A stretch of DNA of 64,000 bases, taken from Metridium senile. Lineage: Eukaryota > Cnidaria > Anthozoa > Actiniaria > Metridiidae. The position numbers were made by a program, and so were the translations under genes. This document shows, one piece after another, positions 51,001 through 59,978 of this stretch. Under the pieces are notes generated by a model, which did not search any database, was not told the DNA's origin, and saw only the letters and a list, made by a program, of their open reading frames with translations. The stretch is from assembly GCA_949775045.1 (NCBI GenBank), contig OX459103.1, positions 8,879,842 to 8,943,841 of the forward strand, given 5' to 3'. Numbering within the stretch: the stretch's first letter is position 1; each line of letters opens with the position of its first letter.

Positions 51001-54000
51001 GTGGTGATGGTGGTGATGGTAGTGGTGGTGATGGATGCTGTGGTAATGATGATGATTATATAGGTGCAGGTGGTGATGGTAATGGTGATGGTGGTGATGG
51101 ATGCTGTGGTAATGATGATGATTATATAGGTGCAGGTGGTGGTGGTGGTGGTGGTGATGGATGCTGTGGTAATGTTGATGATTATATAGGTGCAGGTGGT
51201 GATGATAATGGTGGTGGTGGTGATGGATGCTGTGGTAATGATGATGATTATATAGGTGCAGGTGGTGATGATAATGGTGGTGGTGGTGATGGATGCTGTG
51301 GTAATGATGATGATTATATAGGTGCAGGTGGTGGTGGTGGTGGTAATGGTGGTGGTGGTGATGGATGCTGTGGTAATGATGATGATTATATAGGTGCAGG
51401 TGGTGATGGTAATGGTGGTGGTGGTGATGGATGCTGTGGTAATGATGATGATTATATAGGTGCAGGTGGTGATGGTAATGGTGGTGGTGGTGATGGATGC
51501 TGTGGTAATGATGATGATTATATAGGTGCGGGTGGTTGTGGTGATGATAATGGTAGTGGTGGTGATGGTGAAGATGATAATGGTGGTGGTGGTGATGGTG
51601 AAGATGATAATGGTGGTGGTGGTGATGGATGCTGTGGTAATGATGATGATTATATAGGTGCAGGTGGTGATGATAATGGTGGTGGTGGTGATGGATGCTG
51701 TGGTAATGATGATGATTATATAGGTGTGGGTGGTTGTGGTGATGATAATGGTGGTGGTGGTGATGGTGAAGATGATAATGGTGGTGGGGGTGATGGTGAA
51801 GATGATAATGGTGGTGGGGGTGATGGCCGGTGAAGATGATAATGGTGGTGGGGGTGATGGTGAAGATGATAATGGTGGTGGGGGTGATGGCCGGTGAAGA
51901 TGATAATGGTGGTGGGGGTGATGGTGAAGATGATAATGGTGGTGGGGGTAATGGTAAAGATGATAATGATGGAAGTGGTGATGGATGCTGTGGTAGATTA
52001 TATAGGTGCGGTTGGTTGTGAAGATGATAATGGTGGTGGTGGTGATGGTGAAGATGATAATGATGGTGGTGGTGATGGATGCAGTGGTAATGATGATGAT
52101 TATATAGGTGCGGGTGGTTGTGGTGATGATAATGATGGAAGTGGTGGTGATCGTGTTGGTCATAATTATAATGGAGATGATTACTACCAAAATTACTCAA
52201 CTGTTAGCATTGCCAAAAAAGCGATCAACCGTGTTTTGAATTCCGGTTAACTCATGTGACCATTTGGGGTGCTCCAAAGGGTCATGTGACATTAAAATAC
52301 GTTAAAATATCGTTAAAATAACGTTATTTTAATGTCACATGACCATTTGGAGCGCCCCAAATGGTCATGTGAGTTAACCGGAATTCAAAACGCGATTGAT
52401 CGTTTTTTTTGCGGTGCTAACAGTTGAGTAATTTTGGTAGTATGATCATGATAATGATTATGGCTAATATAATGATAATGATTATGGCTAATATAATGAT
52501 AATGATTATGGCTAATATAATGATAATGATTATGGCTAATATAATGATAATGATTATGCATGCAGTAATTATTGTAGTCACTATAACATAATATCATTTC
52601 TTTAATCCACAGCCACAACCAACTCACAACCCTCTCAGCAGCACCGTCTGGGGTAACAACCCCCCTTCTCTATCAGCCTCCTGGGCGTCCAATAACAACA
52701 GTACCCCTGCCAACGCCTGGGGAGGGGGCAACAAGAACACTAAACAACCTCCAAGATTCGTAGCCTTGAGTAATGATGATGATGATGACGACGACGACGA
52801 TGATGACCAGGATAGCGAAGAAGAGAGTTTCTGGGATGAGGCTGTCAAGGCAGCGACTAAAGCCGGCCAGTCTAAAGCACCTGCTCCCTCTAAACAACAC
52901 CAACAATCTAAGCAAACGACAACAACACATCAAGCCAAGACCAAACCAAGGTATTTGAAATCAAATCTACTTCTACAATATTATTGTACATGGGGTGGTC
53001 CCATTTCGCTTTTTTGTGGTGTTCGTTAAGATTTGTAAAATACGTAGCTCATTGTATTCATCTTATATTCATAAAACGCGAATATCGCGCACATAATTAT
53101 AATCATTTGAATCATTCTAGTTACCTACTATTCGCCCTGAAGTTGTACTAGTAGTGCGAAAGCTCGGCAGTTAAATCAATAAGCATGGCAGAAACATGCA
53201 TATCACAGTTAATATTCAAGGCGCTGCTAAAGAATTTAACGGTGTAACGTGGACTATCATAATATTATATGTAGAAATCGTACTAATTTTGGCGCATCCA
53301 GAGCAAAACCCAAAATAAATTTAACAAAATTTATTGTTTTGGCCAACTGCGACTGGACAGTAGTTTTTTTTAAAAAACCTCTTTATCATTTTGCAGTTTA
53401 CGCGAAGTTTACTATTCCTATGAAACAAAAAGTTCTAAAGATTGCTAATAAAACAATAAGAGATAAAGTATTTATTGTGAATTGGTATTATTTATTACAT
53501 TATTTAATGCAAGTACTCTAACAAATCTACTGGCTGAAAACATTTTTTGTGTAATTTCCATCCGTTTATTTATTAGCATCCTATGCGGCCGCTCCTTTGC
53601 TTGCGTGACGATACAAAGGAGCGGCTGCATAGGAGGCTATTTATTTATACGATTTTCGTGGTTATAAGCTTTGTTTTTGTTTGTTTTGTCAGTAATGCAG
53701 CTTTCCCCGCTGTTGCTAACAGTAAAGCACAACCAAAAAGAACAAATAAAGATGAGGTAATTCATGATGATGATGAGAGATATGATCATGGTGATGATGA
53801 TCTGATGATGATGATGATGATGATGAAAGTGATGATAATGGTGATGATGATGATGATGATGAAAGTGATGATGATGAAAGTGATGATGATGAAAGTGATG
53901 ATGATGGTGATGATGATGGTGATGATGATGGAAGTGATAATAATGGTAAGGGTAATAGTGATGGTAATCATGTTTATGGAGGCAATGAAGTTGAGTATTG

Positions 54001-55435
54001 AGGTGGTTAATGATAGTGATGGTAATGATTGTTATTATGATGACGACGATGGTGGTGGTGGTGGTCCTGATAAGGAAAGGCAATGATAACGACGATGATG
54101 ATGATGATGATGATAATAAGATAATGTGTTAGTGTGGATAATGATAATGATTACGATGATGATAATAATAATATATGGTGTTAGTGTGGATGATGATAAT
54201 GGAGACATTGATAAAATTGGTAACAAAGATGACAACGATGATTGTGAGAATTGCGATAACAAAGTTGATGATATCTGCAGTGATAATAGTAATATGTGCA
54301 GATAACGATGGTCATGATGATAATGATGTTTTGTATTTCCTGTAGGAGAATGTTCGTCGTCTGTTCCAGCAACAAACGAGTGCTTCTGATGAATTTGCAA
54401 AATGGTGTGAACAAGCTCTGCGGTCCATGAAAGTTGCACAAGATGGACTCGACAGTAAGTTTGTTTTTCCTTTTTATCCTACCGGATGTCGCTAGAAAGT
54501 GAATAGATTGTCAGTTCTCCAAGAAACTGTATCAATCGCGCCCAATGATATGAAAGAGTGGACAACGCTCTATGTGACAATAAGTCACGATGGCATGGAA
54601 GAGAATTATTAATTTGATAATGTCTATATGTTTTAAACAGAAAAAATGTACAGTTGTCTTGATAAAAGTTTAAGCTGCGTGAAATGAAAAGCGTTTAAAA
54701 TGTATCGTACTATAATGAAAACGCTGCCCAGTTTACCATAAGAAAAATAAGTCGACTAATATTGATTTTGTTGTTGTTGTAGTTCCTACATTTGTTGCAT
54801 TTCTTAAAGAAGTTGATTCACCATATGAGGTATGTTAGCAAACGTATCTTTAAGATAGCCATCCTTACGTAAATTACATGTTTGTCGCGCGATAAGCGCA
54901 GCGAAGAATCACCTTATGACGCGTCGACGCATGTCCGTAAATGCATTTCTAAGCGTAAGGTAGTTTGAACTCCGAGGTATTCTGAAAATCGGTCAATGTT
55001 TTGCATAAAACGCATTCAGTTTGAACGAACGCACGTATTGTTTGTTGTTTTGTCGTAGGCGACAAGTTCTTTCAATGTTTTGTATAAAACTTACGCAGTT
55101 ACCTAAATTTGAAGGTTTTTAAATTTACGTAAACGCAGATAATTCTTAGGCTTACGTATTGTTTTTATTGTCAGGTTCACGATTACGTCAAGTCGTACGT
55201 AGGCGACAATAAAGAAGCTAACGATTTTGCAAGAAATTTTATTGAACAGAGAAAGAAAGCATATTCACAGAAACCTAAACCAACACAGACCTCGGCAGCA
55301 GCAGCACTATCACAGGTAACCTTTTTGCTATTATCATTCTTGTCAGGTTTTGTTTTCGTAGTCTTGTTGCTTTTGTTGCTTTTGTTGTCGATGAAGCTAT
55401 TATTGTTGTTGTTGTTGTTGTCGTTGTCGTTGTCG

Positions 55436-55482
<47 letters not shown>

Positions 55483-56471
55483 ATTGAAAGCAGCAGCTTA
55501 ACCACAGGTAGCCTTTTTACTTTTACCACTCTTGTCAAGTTTTGTTTTTGTAGATTTATGGCTGTTGCTGTCGATGGCACTGTTGTATTTGTTGTTGTTG
55601 CTGCTGCTGTCGTTTTTGTCGTTGTTGTTTGAGGCAGCAGCTTCACCGCAGGTAACCTTTTGCTATTATCACTCTTGTCAAGTTTTGTTTTTGGTAGTCT
55701 TATTGCTGTTGCTGTCGATGACACTGTTGTATTTGTTGTTGTTGCTGCTGCTGCTGCTGTTGTCGTTGTTGTTGGAGGCAGCAGCTTTACCACAGGTAGC
55801 CTTTTTGCTATTACAACTCTTGTCAAGTTTTGTTTTTAGTAGTCTTATTGCTGTTTTTGTCGGTGACACTATTGTTGTTGTTGTCGTCGTTGTCGTTGGT
55901 GATGATGGTGGCGATGGGGATAATTTAGCCTCAGGCATCACTGTTGTGGGCCTTCTTTTAGGGAAAGTGGAGGAGGGAGGAACCTACGGGTGATTGTGGT
56001 TGTATATTTTTTTTATGCTTTGAACTATCGTTGATAAAAGTGGTGGATCGTTTACTCCTGTAGTTTTTGCTGTTATCAATCAATCAATAACTTTATTTTA
56101 TTAAAAAAAAATCAATAACTTTATTAAATGTCAAGTCTTCTAGCGTTACACAAGCGTACCACCGGTCGGGAAGGCTGTTATTGCTACAAATGTATTTTCA
56201 GCTTTTTTCTTAACTTGTGACAAATGTTTGTGTGTTCCAGGGCAGTGTATGGGGAAACGCTAACAACAAGACACAAACTAGACAACAACAACCACAACCA
56301 CCACCAGTTGTACAAGCACAAGAAGACAATGCTCATTCTGCCGATTCTACATCCAACAAGAAAAAGAAAAAGAAAAAGATGCAAAAAGTTGACCCTAGAA
56401 TCCTTGGCTTCAGTGTTAATGCGGCCGAAAGAGTTAACATTGGCGAAATCCAAACTCTTGAGGACTCGTAA
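27002..56471 (+). CDS. GIGYF: GRB10-interacting GYF protein (GIGYF1/2 homologue)
   Basis: Coding exons: 27002-27033, 30951-31167, 31428-31533, 32322-32430, 33031-33092, 35063-35224, 36702-36934, 38299-38531, 39100-39244, 40701-40821, 41181-41347, 42647-42775, 45196-45511, 46540-46618, 46889-46958, 47502-47663, 48838-49125, 49905-50180, 52613-52950, 53693-53756, 54346-54454, 54783-54829, 55175-55315, 56241-56471. Phases all agree; 1278 aa, near human GIGYF2. Residues ~37-45 (YRYGKEEML) match the 4EHP-binding motif. An RG-rich segment follows, then WCKDDDIGDF..FDSSGAF. The GYF domain (about 459-525: WFYTDPQGKMQ, GPFSSAEM, DWFKHGYF) binds proline-rich ligands. Long Gln-rich and EQR coiled-coil regions follow, then the conserved SLSEIQ, SLLEIQ, FWDEAV and C-terminal IPTFVAFLKEVDSPYEVHDY blocks and a Lys-rich tail. 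Family role: 4EHP-dependent translational repression and mRNA decay in the cytoplasm. Confidence 0.95.
28347..28906. mobile_element. Pack-type Mutator-like element carrying a helicase gene fragment
   Basis: Terminal repeats begin TTCCCTGCTAGCAGAGTCTT and end with its reverse complement, extending ~55 bp inward. Exact 9-bp duplications ATGCAAATC lie at 28338-28346 and 28907-28915. The interior is a piece of host-like gene (28487-28702), as in Pack-MULEs. It sits in GIGYF intron 1. Confidence 0.88.
28487..28702 (-). pseudogene. RecQ-like DNA helicase N-terminal fragment captured in a transposon
   Basis: A 71-residue frame. FVCLPTGYGKS is a Walker A motif of RecQ-family type, preceded by KPTKLQRKAIKSFLSKRD (the Q-motif/entry region) and followed by a helix. 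The full helicase (motifs Ia-VI) is absent. It starts with a Met and ends within ~150 bp of the terminal repeat, so it is a captured 5' exon rather than a gene. Whether it is transcribed is unknown. Confidence 0.8.
29101..29135 (-). ncRNA. Hammerhead-ribozyme-core-like motif
   Basis: On the minus strand: CTGATGA, then AGACT..AGTC (stem II, 4-bp pairing around a 10-base loop), then GAAACGTC. This is the order and wording of a hammerhead core, as known from Penelope-like and other retroelements. Stems I and III are not established. Confidence 0.4.
30164..30790. repeat. Three adjacent foldback elements in GIGYF intron 1
   Basis: At 30164-30297, AAAAGAAACTTTTCACC pairs with GGTGAAAAGTTTCTTTT. 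At 30485-30628, GAGATATGAATTTTATCTTC pairs with GAAGATAAAATTCATATCTC. At 30640-30790, ATATAACA and GTGATATCA-rich arms close with TGTTATAT. Non-coding. Confidence 0.7.
32028..32176. mobile_element. MITE, AGAGTACAAACACTAAAAGTG ends, copy 2
   Basis: Almost identical to 8076-8224, indicating recent spread of this family. In GIGYF intron 3. Confidence 0.82.
34051..34672. mobile_element. Short DNA transposon with 6-bp TSD, CAGGGATTCTGGC ends
   Basis: Ends CAGGGATTCTGGCATTATGC and GCATAATGCCAGAATCCCTG are exact inverted repeats, flanked by AGATAA at 34045-34050 and 34673-34678. The interior near both ends repeats AATTATGCGGA. No ORF. Confidence 0.9.
35350..35548. mobile_element. Foldback MITE with poly-G/poly-C arms
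   Basis: AGGGGTGGACCATTTGACTT pairs with AAGTTAAATGGTCCATCCCT. Each arm carries a run of 10-17 G or C. In GIGYF intron 6. Confidence 0.75.
35575..36539 (-). pseudogene. 5'-truncated CR1/L2-type non-LTR retrotransposon (reverse transcriptase C-terminal half)
   Basis: A 286-residue open frame begins at the RT palm (FYADDTQLY) and continues through the thumb and C-terminal region typical of CR1/L2-like elements (LDYCNSIL, LQRAQNAAAKLI, LHWLPIKSRIKYK). The 5' part is missing, with the break at about 36539, as expected from incomplete target-primed reverse transcription. The 3' end has TATAGCGC...GCGCTT and an ATAA-type tail (TTTA repeats at 35562-35582 on +). Antisense to GIGYF in its intron; no internal stop, so it is a young insertion. 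Confidence 0.88.
37215..37880. repeat. 167-bp tandem repeat (~3 copies) inside a foldback
   Basis: GTACCTTTTAGGGG recurs at 37451, 37618 and 37785. The outer ends (gaaccccaggggag..ccctttgtccaagtggtag and ctaccactttgacaaaggga..ggggattgaa) are inverted. A fragment of the same family is at about 57108. Confidence 0.75.
38088..38229. mobile_element. Foldback MITE, TATAGAGGGA ends
   Basis: TATAGAGGGA and ATGGCAGCCATGTTTGT pair with ACAAACACGGCTGCCAT and TCCCTCTATA. It ends 70 bp before the GIGYF acceptor at 38298. Confidence 0.7.
39278..39796. mobile_element. Short DNA transposon with 6-bp TSD, CAGGGCATCTGAAAAAGTGCG ends
   Basis: Ends CAGGGCATCTGAAAAAGTGC and GCACTTTTTCAGATGCCCTG are exact inverted repeats, flanked by GTTAGA at 39272-39277 and 39797-39802. 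Near both ends AAAGTGCGGAAA is repeated. No ORF. In GIGYF intron 9. Confidence 0.9.
39837..39922. mobile_element. Pogo/Tc1-like MITE, CAGTGGAACCCCGC ends
   Basis: CAGTGGAACCCCGCCTTAAG and ...GGGGTTCAACTG, with TA on both sides. A longer relative is at 57505-57675. An ATC/ACC microsatellite follows to about 40390. Confidence 0.65.
41374..41982. mobile_element. Pogo-like MITE carrying two nested insertions
   Basis: The outer ends GTGGTACCTCTATAAA and CCTCTATTAAGCAGCCAC..GGGTACTA match the 7738-7890 family. Inside are the CAGGG element (41391-41697) and a hairpin block at about 41775-41910 (TTGTTCTTGACTCACTAGCC and GGCTAGTCAGTCAAGAACAA). Confidence 0.65.
41391..41697. mobile_element. Short DNA transposon with 6-bp TSD, CAGGGTTTGTGCT ends
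   Basis: Ends CAGGGTTTGTGCT and AGCACGAACCCTG (one mismatch), flanked by TATAAA at 41385-41390 and 41698-41703. The interior repeats ACTCCTTGAAA. No ORF. Confidence 0.85.
43100..43976. mobile_element. PiggyBac-like non-autonomous element (TTAA, CCCTTTGACTACT ends)
   Basis: Ends CCCTTTGACTACT and AGTAGTCAAAGGG flanked by TTAA at 43096-43099 and 43977-43980. TTAA targeting and CCC ends fit piggyBac. A 72-residue frame inside (43375-43593) has no recognisable domain. In GIGYF intron 12. Confidence 0.78.
44480..45131. mobile_element. Second, 3'-truncated copy of the 43100 piggyBac-like element
   Basis: Nearly identical to 43100-43620 and in the same orientation, but with an extra ~115 bp (about 44670-44805) and no right terminus; homology stops after CTTTGTTCTA. 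About 14 bp upstream of its TTAA (ATTTTATTTTTTG) also match copy 1. It ends 60 bp before the GIGYF acceptor at 45195. Confidence 0.75.
45679..45704 (+). ncRNA. Hammerhead-ribozyme-core-like motif
   Basis: CTGATGA-A-GAGCAAGTTGCTC-GAAAGC: the two conserved core words flank a perfect 5-bp stem with a 3-base loop. GCTT after the core could pair with AAGC 25 bases on. Stem I and the cleavage triplet are not confirmed. In GIGYF intron 13. Confidence 0.42.
46640..46855. mobile_element. Decayed relative of the GAGGGTCC element
   Basis: The right end CCCCTTCAGGACCCTC is intact and the interior has CCAATCCCA words, as at 6159-6540. The left end is reduced to GGGGTCCGAATCCCA. It fills much of the short GIGYF intron between 46618 and 46889. 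Confidence 0.65.
47218..47468. mobile_element. Mutator-like MITE, TGCGAACAGAGCCAC ends, 9-bp TSD
   Basis: Ends TAC..TGCGAACAGAGCCAC and GTGGCTCTGTTCGCA..GTA, flanked by GCATAACTT at 47209-47217 and 47469-47477. It ends just upstream of the GIGYF acceptor at 47501. Confidence 0.82.
47736..48032. mobile_element. Foldback MITE, TATACACCTATTTCAAAAA ends, copy 1
   Basis: TATACACCTATTTCAAAAAT pairs with TTTTTGAAATAGGTGTATA; the inner arms pair GTCCACACTCGGAAGCCTGC with its near complement. A family member with a different core is at 60072-60349. Confidence 0.78.
48050..48368 (-). repeat. Dispersed ~320-bp repeat, copy 3 (inverted)
   Basis: Reverse-complement copy of 1711-2031 and 4808-5132, directly abutting the foldback to its left. 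In GIGYF intron 16. Confidence 0.7.
50190..52165. repeat. ~2-kb GGT/GAT-rich satellite with a higher-order unit
   Basis: GIGYF intron 18 is filled by GGTGAT-type triplets. The block TGGATGCTGTGGTAATGATG..TATATAGGTGC recurs about 20 times at irregular spacing. Two minus-strand frames stay open for over 660 codons (His/Tyr-rich and Thr/Ile-rich). These follow from the repeat having no TAA/TAG/TGA complement and are not genes. Confidence 0.92.
52182..52442. mobile_element. Palindromic MITE, TACTACCAAAATTACTCAAC ends
   Basis: A 261-bp near-perfect hairpin. The arms include AATTCCGGTTAACTCATGTG and its complement. It is followed by a ~30-bp tandem repeat (AATGATTATGGCTAATATAAT) to 52560. Within the GIGYF intron before exon 52613-52950. 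Confidence 0.82.
53583..53632. repeat. Short palindrome
   Basis: CCTATGCGGCCGCTCCTTTG pairs with CAAAGGAGCGGCTGCATAGG across a ~10-base loop. Probably a minimal foldback insertion, 60 bp before a GIGYF exon. Confidence 0.7.
53760..54335. repeat. GATGAT/GTGATG microsatellite (GIGYF intron)
   Basis: Triplet-rich tract between exons 53693-53756 and 54346-54454. Frames through it are spurious. Confidence 0.85.
55290..55870 (+). repeat. GIGYF exon end plus splice donor repeated four times
   Basis: The last bases of exon 55175-55315 with donor and intron start (GGCAGCAGC..CACAG|GTAACCTTTTTGCTATT) recur with donors after about 55508 (GTAGCC), 55651 (GTAACC) and 55796 (GTAGCC). Between them are (GTT)n tracts and a shared block TCTTGTCAAGTTTTGTTTTT. 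The first read-through frame ends at GCAGCAGCTTAA, just before the second donor. Confidence 0.85.
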
Positions 56472-56538
56472 ACTATTCCGATTCTGTAACATGAACCTCG
56501 TGCTTGGCTTCTGCTCGTTCTTTTCTCTCGCGTCTTCT

Positions 56539-56617
56539 TAGCCTGCGTTGCCGGCGGTCTGCGGGGTTGCAAGGTTCTCTTCTTCGCAACACCGCAGACC
56601 GCCGGCAACGCAGGCTA
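56539..56617. mobile_element. Mutator-like MITE in the GIGYF 3'UTR (TAGCCTGCG ends)
   Basis: A 79-bp hairpin with 30-odd-bp arms (TAGCCTGCGTTGCCGGCGGT and complement), flanked by GCGTCTTCT and GCGTCTTCC (8 of 9). It lies 67 bp after the GIGYF stop and would be transcribed as a stable hairpin. Confidence 0.82.
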
Positions 56618-56619
56618 GC

Positions 56620-57680
56620 GTCTTCCTCTCTGTAATTTTCTATCTTCGTTGAAGTTTTATAAACCTGACTGCTGTGAACATTTTACGTTTTTTACTGGAT
56701 GCAAAGGATTATGGGAACATTTTGTTCGCGACACAGGAATCCCGTGTTGGTTTTATAAGAAGCGTATTTGTATAAAGGTCAAGTTGATGGTGTCAAAAAG
56801 AGAATGTGTAAGATAGGGACACCGTGGAATCAATACAGTTAACAATTAAACAAATTGACAAACATTTTGGAGTTTATAAAGGTTTTATTTTCGCTATGCT
56901 TTTAATTGGGACATTTCATCAAAATTTGTTATCTAGAGTGGTCATCATTGTGATCATGTTATCAGTTCCTTTATTTTGATTTCCTTTTCCCTATCTTCCT
57001 GCCACCTTTTCTCTCTCCCTCCCTCTATCCGTCACACCATTTCTCCATCCCTCCCTTCCTATTTTCCTTTCTTTCATTCCACTCCACCTTTTCATATCAA
57101 TTCGTTGGGGGTACTACCTTTGTCCAAGTGGTAGCTTGGTGCTCCTTTTACGATTGACAATAATGATAATGCATTTCTATAGCGCACTTTCTATGTGTAT
57201 ATATTCAAATACGCTTTACACATTATAGTTAGCTGTTAGTAATTAATATATATTAGTGTAAGTGTAGGCCTTTCACTGAGGATGGTCGTGATCTGCGTCC
57301 TCAGTCGTTCTTTTACGTCCCCCCCCCCCCCCCCCCCCCGATAAATGGTTAGTGTGTGGACAATATTTACTGTACGTACCTTTTAGGGTCCTTATAGGGT
57401 TCTAGCTTGCTTAAAAGTCAATTATGTAACATCACTCGTACCTGTAAGGGTCATTTTTCATTAAACAAATTGACAAACATTTTGTGGAGTTTATAAAGGT
57501 TTTAAAGTGGAACCCCCCGTTAATCCGGCCACCGGAGGGACAGCACAAAGTGGCCGTATTAGCGGGGTGGCCGTATAAAGCGGGTAAATTTTAAAGAAAA
57601 TGTATGGGCATGCATTTCGTCGGGACCTAAAAAGTTGGCCGCAATAACGGGGTGGCTGTAAGGCGGGGTTCCACTATTTT
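56620..57680. other. Intergenic: GIGYF 3' flank and repeat fragments
   Basis: ATTAAA near 56849 is a possible poly(A) signal. About 57108-57150 resembles the 37215-37880 foldback. About 57160-57260 (CTATAGCGCA..CGCTTTACA) resembles the 3' end of the L2-type element at 35575. A poly-C run is near 57320. At 57505-57675 a pogo-like MITE has AGTGGAACCCC and GGGGTTCCACT ends. No gene. Confidence 0.65.
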
Positions 57681-57899
57681 CGACGCTATATGCTTTTATT
57701 TTGGACATTTCATCAAAATTTGTTATCTAGAGTGATCATCATTGTGTCTTATTCCATTCGTCTGGATCCATTCTTATCAGTTATCCTTTATTTCTATTTC
57801 CTTTTCCCACTGCCACCATTTCTCCCTCCCTCTATCCGTCACATTTTTCCTCCATCCTTCACTTCCTATTTTCCTTCATTACTTTGTTTTATGACGTAG

Positions 57900-58157
57900 G
57901 TTTTAGTTTTGAAAGACAGTTTCAGGGAGTAGATGTGAAAGTTTGCTTTTGTCCGATATCCTACAAAGATTATCTCTTCTTACTGAAAGGAGTTCAAGTC
58001 CTGCTTCACTACGTGCTTTTGTATAATTCAGTAGTATAGTCTTGCTGAGGTAGGAGGGTAATCCGGTGTGCCATACCGGGCAACCATATTCAAGTATCGG
58101 TCTAGTAAAGCAGCAAAAGATCTGACATAACTGGCTCGTTTTAAAACCTGACCTTTT
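57900..58157 (-). pseudogene. Non-LTR reverse transcriptase, 3' segment
   Basis: The minus strand encodes RT C-terminal wording (FAALLDRY.., then a region resembling LEYGCPVWH with changes), broken by stops. It is the downstream part of the element continuing at 59979-61330, separated from it by the TTAA palindrome. Confidence 0.55.
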
Positions 58158-58161
58158 AAGG

Positions 58162-59974
58162 TGGCTCGACTGAGTATTTTTGAAGGGCCACCGTCGCTGT
58201 TTGATCGCAAAGTACGTCGCGCGTAAAAAAATAATTTCAGATTAATTTCCATAGCGAGTTCAGGCATAGACTGAAGTTTGTTCTGATGTTTCAAATATTG
58301 CAATCGGAACTAGCAATAATTTTTTATGATAGAAAAGTAGTTTTGACAAATACGACAATTTTAGGCGAAATAGAGTTTTCTATAAAACCGCATTGGTTGT
58401 TTCACAAACTTCAGATCAAGGGCTTCGTTGTTGCTGAAAATAAAAGATTTATATGGAGGCATTTTTGAATAAAACGCTTTTAAACATTTACACAACAAAT
58501 AAATTAAATTAATCAAGCATCCATTTCACTTGATCAAAAACATCACTACAAAAGCTCAGAAAAAGTTGCTTTTGGTCTCATTTGGTCAACAAATGTCTTA
58601 GTTATCCGTCTGGCGAACATGAACGAAATCACTTCAGGCTATTAGGACATACATGATTTTTCGTTTGGTGAGATATAACTGCGCTTTTTCTTCTTTTGTC
58701 TAATATTGCACACATTTTTACAAAAAATTTCAAAACTTAAAATTTCCTTAATGAATTTTTTTCTTACCGCAGCATTGGCTTTTTGAAATAGTTATTCATC
58801 GAGCCCTGCAGTTTTATGTACCATTGATAGATTGGAAGATCTCGAAAAAAATTTTCAAAATAGGTAAACTTTTCGACCGCTTACTCGAGGCTCGCATTGT
58901 TTTGGTTGTCCGAGACCGCTATTGTCTATATTTTTTACTCAAGTTGTGAATTCCGATATGCATTGTCACCTCACAAACAACACTTGACTACCGTTCGTTA
59001 GCTGAGCAGCTCCGAATGTGATCGCTTGAATATTATATTATAAATGACAAAGGACGGTTACGATGGGTGCTGGTAACGCAGTTCCAGCTGATATGCAGTA
59101 CTTCGAATAACATGCCTCTAACTAAACTTGATAAAAAGCGAAAAATCACTGGTGTTGTTTGTGAGGTGACAATGCATATCGGAATTCACAACTTGAGTTA
59201 AAAATATAGACAATAGCGGTCTCGGACAACCAAAACAATGCGAGCCTTGAGTAAGCGGTCGAAAAGTTTACCTATTTTGAAAATTAAATTCGATATCTTC
59301 CAATCTATCAATGGTCATAAAACTGCAGGGCTCGATGAGTAACTATTTCAAAAAGCCAATGCTGCGGTAAGAAAAAAATTCATCAAGGAAATTTTAAGTT
59401 TTGAAATATTTTGTAAAAATGTGTGCAATATTAGACAAAAGAAGAAAAAGCGCAGCTATATCTCACCAAACGAAAAATCATGTATGCCCTAATAGCCTGA
59501 AGTGATGCCGTTCATGTTCGCCAGACGGATAACTAAGACATTTGTTGACCAAATGAGACCAAAAGCAACTTTTTCTGAGCTTTTGTAGTGATGTTTTTGA
59601 TCAAGTGAAATGGATGCTTGATTAATTTAATTTATTTGTTGTGTAAATGTTTAAAAGCGCTTTATTCAAAAATGCCTCCATATAAATCTTTTATTTTCAG
59701 CAACAACGAAGACCTTGATCTGAAGTTTGTGAAACAACCAATGCGGTTTTATAGAAAACTCTATTTCGCCTAAAATTGTCGTATTTGTCAAAACTACTTT
59801 TCTATCATAAAAAATTATTGCTAGTTCCGATTGCAATATTTGAAACATCAGAACAAACTTCAGTCTATGCCTGAACTCGCTATGGAAATTAATTTGAAAT
59901 TATTTTTCTACGCGCGACGTACTTTGCGATCAAACAGCGACGGTGGCCCTTCAAAAATACTCAGTCGAGCCACC
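58162..59974. mobile_element. 1.8-kb palindromic element, TTAA target, ~820-bp arms
   Basis: Ends GGTGGCTCGACTGAG and CTCAGTCGAGCCACC flanked by TTAA at 58158-58161 and 59975-59978. The arms 58162-58984 and 59151-59974 are near-perfect reverse complements around a ~165-bp spacer. A frame of 60 residues occurs in both arms (58286-58468 and 59666-59848) but has no recognisable domain. TTAA plus GG ends fits Kolobok- or piggyBac-type insertion. It interrupts a retrotransposon. Confidence 0.88.
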
Positions 59975-59978
59975 TTAA

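Noticed and set aside
50190..52200. Minus-strand ORFs of 666 and 668 codons
   Set aside because: Composed only of His/Tyr or Thr/Ile triplet-repeat translation inside a GIGYF intron; no start context, domain or codon signal.
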